Positions 61,806 through 64,000 of a DNA stretch of 64,000 nucleotides are shown here, piece by piece. A program made the translations under genes and the position numbers. Below the pieces are notes generated by a model. It worked only from the letters and a program-made list of their open reading frames with translations. It made no database searches and was not told the origin of the DNA. Position 1 is the first letter of the stretch. Every line of letters starts with the position of its first letter. The stretch is from JANSWY01 sp965243755 (GTDB lineage Bacteria; Bacteroidota; Bacteroidia; Cytophagales; Cyclobacteriaceae). Location: assembly GCA_965243755.1 (NCBI GenBank), contig CBDEVW010000001.1, forward strand, positions 310,001 through 374,000, in the 5' to 3' direction.

Positions 61806-62831
61806 TTAGTTGGCTACTTCTGCAACTTCCTCTTCTACTCCATTGATTTTATTTTTGATCTTGATCTCTAATTCCTCCATTAATTCCGGGTTATCAAGTA
61901 ACAAAGATTTTACTGAATCTCTACCTTGCCCTAGTTTATTATCCATATAAGAGAACCAGGAACCTGATTTTTTTACAATATTCAGTTCAACCCCCAGGTC
62001 AATGATCTCACCAACTTTAGAGATTCCTTCACCATACATGATATCAAACTCTACCACTTTGAACGGAGGAGCTACCTTATTTTTCACAACCTTAACCCTG
62101 GTGCGGTTACCCATAATATTATCCGCACTTTCTTTAATTTGACCTATTCTTCGGATATCCAATCTTACTGAAGCATAGAATTTAAGCGCATTACCACCGG
62201 TTGTGGTCTCTGGGTTACCAAACATCACTCCAATTTTCTCCCTGAGCTGGTTAATGAAAATACATGAACATCCGGTTTTATTAATTGCTCCAGTTAGTTT
62301 TCTTAACGCCTGAGACATTAACCTTGCCTGTAGCCCCATTTTGCTTTCACCCATCTCTCCCTCAAGCTCACCTTTTGGCACAAGCGCAGCAACCGAATCA
62401 ATTACAATAATATCAATCGCTCCAGACCTGATCAGATGCTCAGTAATCTCAAGGGCCTGCTCTCCATTATCAGGCTGAGAGATCAGAAGGTTTTCAGTGT
62501 CAATACCCAATTTTTCTGCATAGGTCTTATCAAACGCATGCTCTGCATCTATAAAAGCTGCCAATCCACCTTGTTTCTGTGCCTCAGCAATGCAATGCAT
62601 GGTCAAAGTAGTTTTACCGGAGGATTCTGGTCCGTAGATCTCTATGATCCTTCCTTTAGGTATGCCACCCACGCCCAATGCAATGTCCAGACCTAAAGAA
62701 CCTGTAGGAATTACCGGAACATCCAGTACTTTCTCATCACTCAGCTTCATGATGGTTCCCTTTCCATAGGTTTTTTCCAACTTGTCAATTGTAAGCTGTA
62801 AGGCCTTTAATTTCTCGCTCTGATCACTCAT
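61806..62831 (-). CDS. recA: Recombinase RecA
   Basis: A 341-residue RecA with Walker A GPESSGKTT, the L2-type loop ETTTGGNALKFYASVRLDIR and the KNKVAPPFKVVEFDI segment. It catalyses strand exchange and SOS co-protease functions. No LexA-type box is seen upstream; many Bacteroidota lack a classic SOS box. A perfect -7 element (62916-62923) gives a leader of about 75-80 bases. Confidence 0.98.
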   Translation of the reverse strand: MSDQSEKLKALQLTIDKLEKTYGKGTIMKLSDEKVLDVPVIPTGSLGLDIALGVGGIPKGRIIEIYGPESSGKTTLTMHCIAEAQKQGGLAAFIDAEHAFDKTYAEKLGIDTENLLISQPDNGEQALEITEHLIRSGAIDIIVIDSVAALVPKGELEGEMGESKMGLQARLMSQALRKLTGAINKTGCSCIFINQLREKIGVMFGNPETTTGGNALKFYASVRLDIRRIGQIKESADNIMGNRTRVKVVKNKVAPPFKVVEFDIMYGEGISKVGEIIDLGVELNIVKKSGSWFSYMDNKLGQGRDSVKSLLLDNPELMEELEIKIKNKINGVEEEVAEVAN

Positions 62832-62915
62832 ATTTGTGTGTTTCTTATTCTAGTGGATGAAGTTAATTAAATCTATAGCTATCATCCATCTTAAATCCTA
62901 TTCTTTTACAAAAAC

Positions 62916-62923
62916 CAAAATTA
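62916..62923 (-). promoter_or_regulatory. -7 element of recA
   Basis: The minus strand reads TAATTTTG (perfect TAnnTTTG). An AT-rich palindrome TACTAA-N5-TTAGTA lies nearby at 62942-62958, between recA and the divergent peptidase gene. Confidence 0.45.
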
Positions 62924-62972
62924 TTAGCTATAATTTTAAAATACTAATATTTTTAGTAAAATATTTTCCGGA

Positions 62973-64000
62973 ATGAAATTATTAAAAAGAGGATCCCTCC
63001 TTATTCTCATCATTATTCTAATTCTTACCATTTGGCAATGGGATCTGGTGTCTTACGGAGTTCAGCAGGCAAAAGGGCAGCTTCATGTCATATCAAATGC
63101 CAGGCCTGTAGAAGATTTTTTAGCAGACCCTGAATTTCCAGATAGCCTCAAATCAAAAATATTGCTGATCCAGGAAATCCGCCAATTCGCAATTGATTCT
63201 CTGGGGCTCAACAATTCTGATAACTACACCACACTTTATGACCAAAAAGGTGAAGACATTCTGTGGAACCTGTCCGCGGCATATCCTTACAAAATGGAGC
63301 CAAAAACCTGGTCGTTTCCGTTTCTGGGCTCATTCCCATACAAAGGTTACTTCAATCTGGAATTAGCAAAAAAAGAAAGAGATCAATTGGTAAAAGATGG
63401 GTATGACACCCGAATAAGGTCCGTGGGGGGATGGTCCACCCTGGGGTGGTTCAAAGACCCCATTCTTTCCAACATGCTGGCAAGAGGGGAAGGTAGATTA
63501 GCTGATCTAATCATACATGAACTTACTCATGCCACCTTGTTTGTAAAAGACAGCATTGAATTCAATGAAAACCTTGCTTCTTTCATAGGTAAAAAAGGAG
63601 CTGAGAAGTTCATTACATACAAATATGGAGCAGGCTCTGAGCAGCAACAGGCCTATGAACAATATTTTGAAGACAGTAAAAAGTTCATCAACCACATGTT
63701 GATGGGATACCGGGCGCTAGATAGTCTTTACACACAATTCGAGTCAATGCAGCTTCCGGACTCCTCTATGGCTAAACAAAAAGAAATATTGCTCACCGAA
63801 ATTATCACTTCCATTGATACCATCAGCTTTAGCAAAACCGACAGGCTCAAAAAGTTATTCGAACATCAGCTGCCCAATAATGCTTATTTTATGTCGTTCC
63901 AGAGATACGGCTCAAAGCAGGATTTGTTCATGGATGAATATTTGAATAATTTTAAAGGTGACATCAAAGCATTTATTACGTATTACAAGACAAAATATCC
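62973..64000 (+). CDS. PF10023 family putative aminopeptidase (3' truncated by window)
   Basis: The frame runs from ATG 62973 to the window end without a stop, 342 codons so far. An N-terminal membrane anchor (LLILIIILILTIW) precedes the family segments YGVQQAKGQLHVISNARPVE and GGWSTLGWFKDPILSNML, and then a zinc-peptidase site, HELTH with ENLA 17 residues later (about residues 183-207). PF10023 proteins are described as putative aminopeptidases of the envelope. The C-terminal end is outside the window. It is divergent from recA. Confidence 0.88.
   Translation, partial: MKLLKRGSLLILIIILILTIWQWDLVSYGVQQAKGQLHVISNARPVEDFLADPEFPDSLKSKILLIQEIRQFAIDSLGLNNSDNYTTLYDQKGEDILWNLSAAYPYKMEPKTWSFPFLGSFPYKGYFNLELAKKERDQLVKDGYDTRIRSVGGWSTLGWFKDPILSNMLARGEGRLADLIIHELTHATLFVKDSIEFNENLASFIGKKGAEKFITYKYGAGSEQQQAYEQYFEDSKKFINHMLMGYRALDSLYTQFESMQLPDSSMAKQKEILLTEIITSIDTISFSKTDRLKKLFEHQLPNNAYFMSFQRYGSKQDLFMDEYLNNFKGDIKAFITYYKTKY

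Noticed and set aside
26864..62923. Idea that every TAnnTTTG match is a promoter
   Set aside because: Perfect matches occur before several genes, but most lack a -33 element. They are given only as candidates of moderate confidence.
62832..62972. SOS box upstream of recA
   Set aside because: No CTG-N10-CAG or GAAC-N4-GTTC type site was found; the AT-rich palindrome does not resemble a LexA site.
1..64000. Mobile element, defence island, CRISPR array or RNA genes
   Set aside because: I found no transposase, integrase, repeat-spacer array, toxin-antitoxin pair, tRNA cloverleaf or rRNA sequence; gene content looks like core chromosome.

Overview
The window is a stretch of ordinary, gene-dense bacterial chromosome from a member of the Bacteroidota, most likely a marine Cytophagales-type organism. 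The evidence is a PorU2-type C25 peptidase with a FlgD-like/type IX secretion tail, CarboxypepD_reg TonB receptors, PspC-DUF2807 and PadR pairs, a BtuB-BtuG B12 receptor pair, DUF2795 and DUF349 proteins, and promoters that fit the Bacteroidota -7 element TAnnTTTG. Signal peptides are followed by Gln in almost every secreted protein. I see no tRNA, rRNA, insertion sequence, prophage or CRISPR array.

Layout. 1-3.7 kb: end of an ExbD-like gene, an ElaA-type acetyltransferase, and a PadR regulator translationally coupled to a large PspC/DUF2807 membrane protein. 4-12.4 kb: PorU2-like secreted peptidase, PAP2 phosphatase, SCP2 protein, glutaminyl cyclase lipoprotein and a CPA1 Na+/H+ antiporter. 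12.4-15.8 kb: a 600-base intergenic region with a possible 30-codon membrane peptide and a triple 21-bp repeat, then an ABC ATPase, a His-rich permease, a small secreted Cys protein that resemble metal-handling (zrg-like) operons, and a lipoprotein. 15.8-18.6 kb: cytochrome c, SCO and HemJ genes, a Crp/Fnr regulator and a small unknown gene. 18.7-24.3 kb: two outer-membrane barrel proteins (one Omp85-like), a TonB receptor, a TPR protein and a membrane protein. 24.4-30.5 kb: TIGR04282 transferase, rhodanese and two small unknowns, then a three-gene glycosyltransferase operon. 30.6-33.9 kb: a beta-helix protein paired with a diheme cytochrome, an unknown 141-residue protein and a small lipoprotein. 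33.9-42.5 kb: SixA, GT9, EVE, a secreted protein, pyrR-pyrB, a thioredoxin-fold protein, purB and a flavin/2Fe-2S reductase. 42.5-45.2 kb: esterase and GH13 amylase. 45.4-53.05 kb: a nine-gene B12 uptake and salvage operon behind a cobalamin riboswitch. 53.2-64 kb: LVIVD lipoprotein, barrel protein, EttA, DUF349, DUF2795, IspD, QueA, a lone FtsX/MacB permease, RecA and a truncated PF10023 peptidase.

How the genes work together. The clearest functional unit is the B12 operon: btuB and btuG (surface capture), a DUF6580 membrane protein (candidate transporter), a Cys-rich DUF5522 protein, cobU, a DUF71 ATP pyrophosphatase, cobT, cobS and cobC, all tightly packed and controlled by one riboswitch. 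The glutaminyl cyclase fits the many signal peptides that expose an N-terminal Gln.

The least expected signal is regulatory. Three separate promoter regions (near 12.98, 20.87 and 32.9 kb) each carry three short direct repeats phased at 21-22 bp, the geometry of LytTR-type response-regulator sites. They precede a 30-codon peptide, a TonB receptor and an unknown 141-residue protein, and may mark a small regulon. I do not see a convincing new defence or mobile system here.
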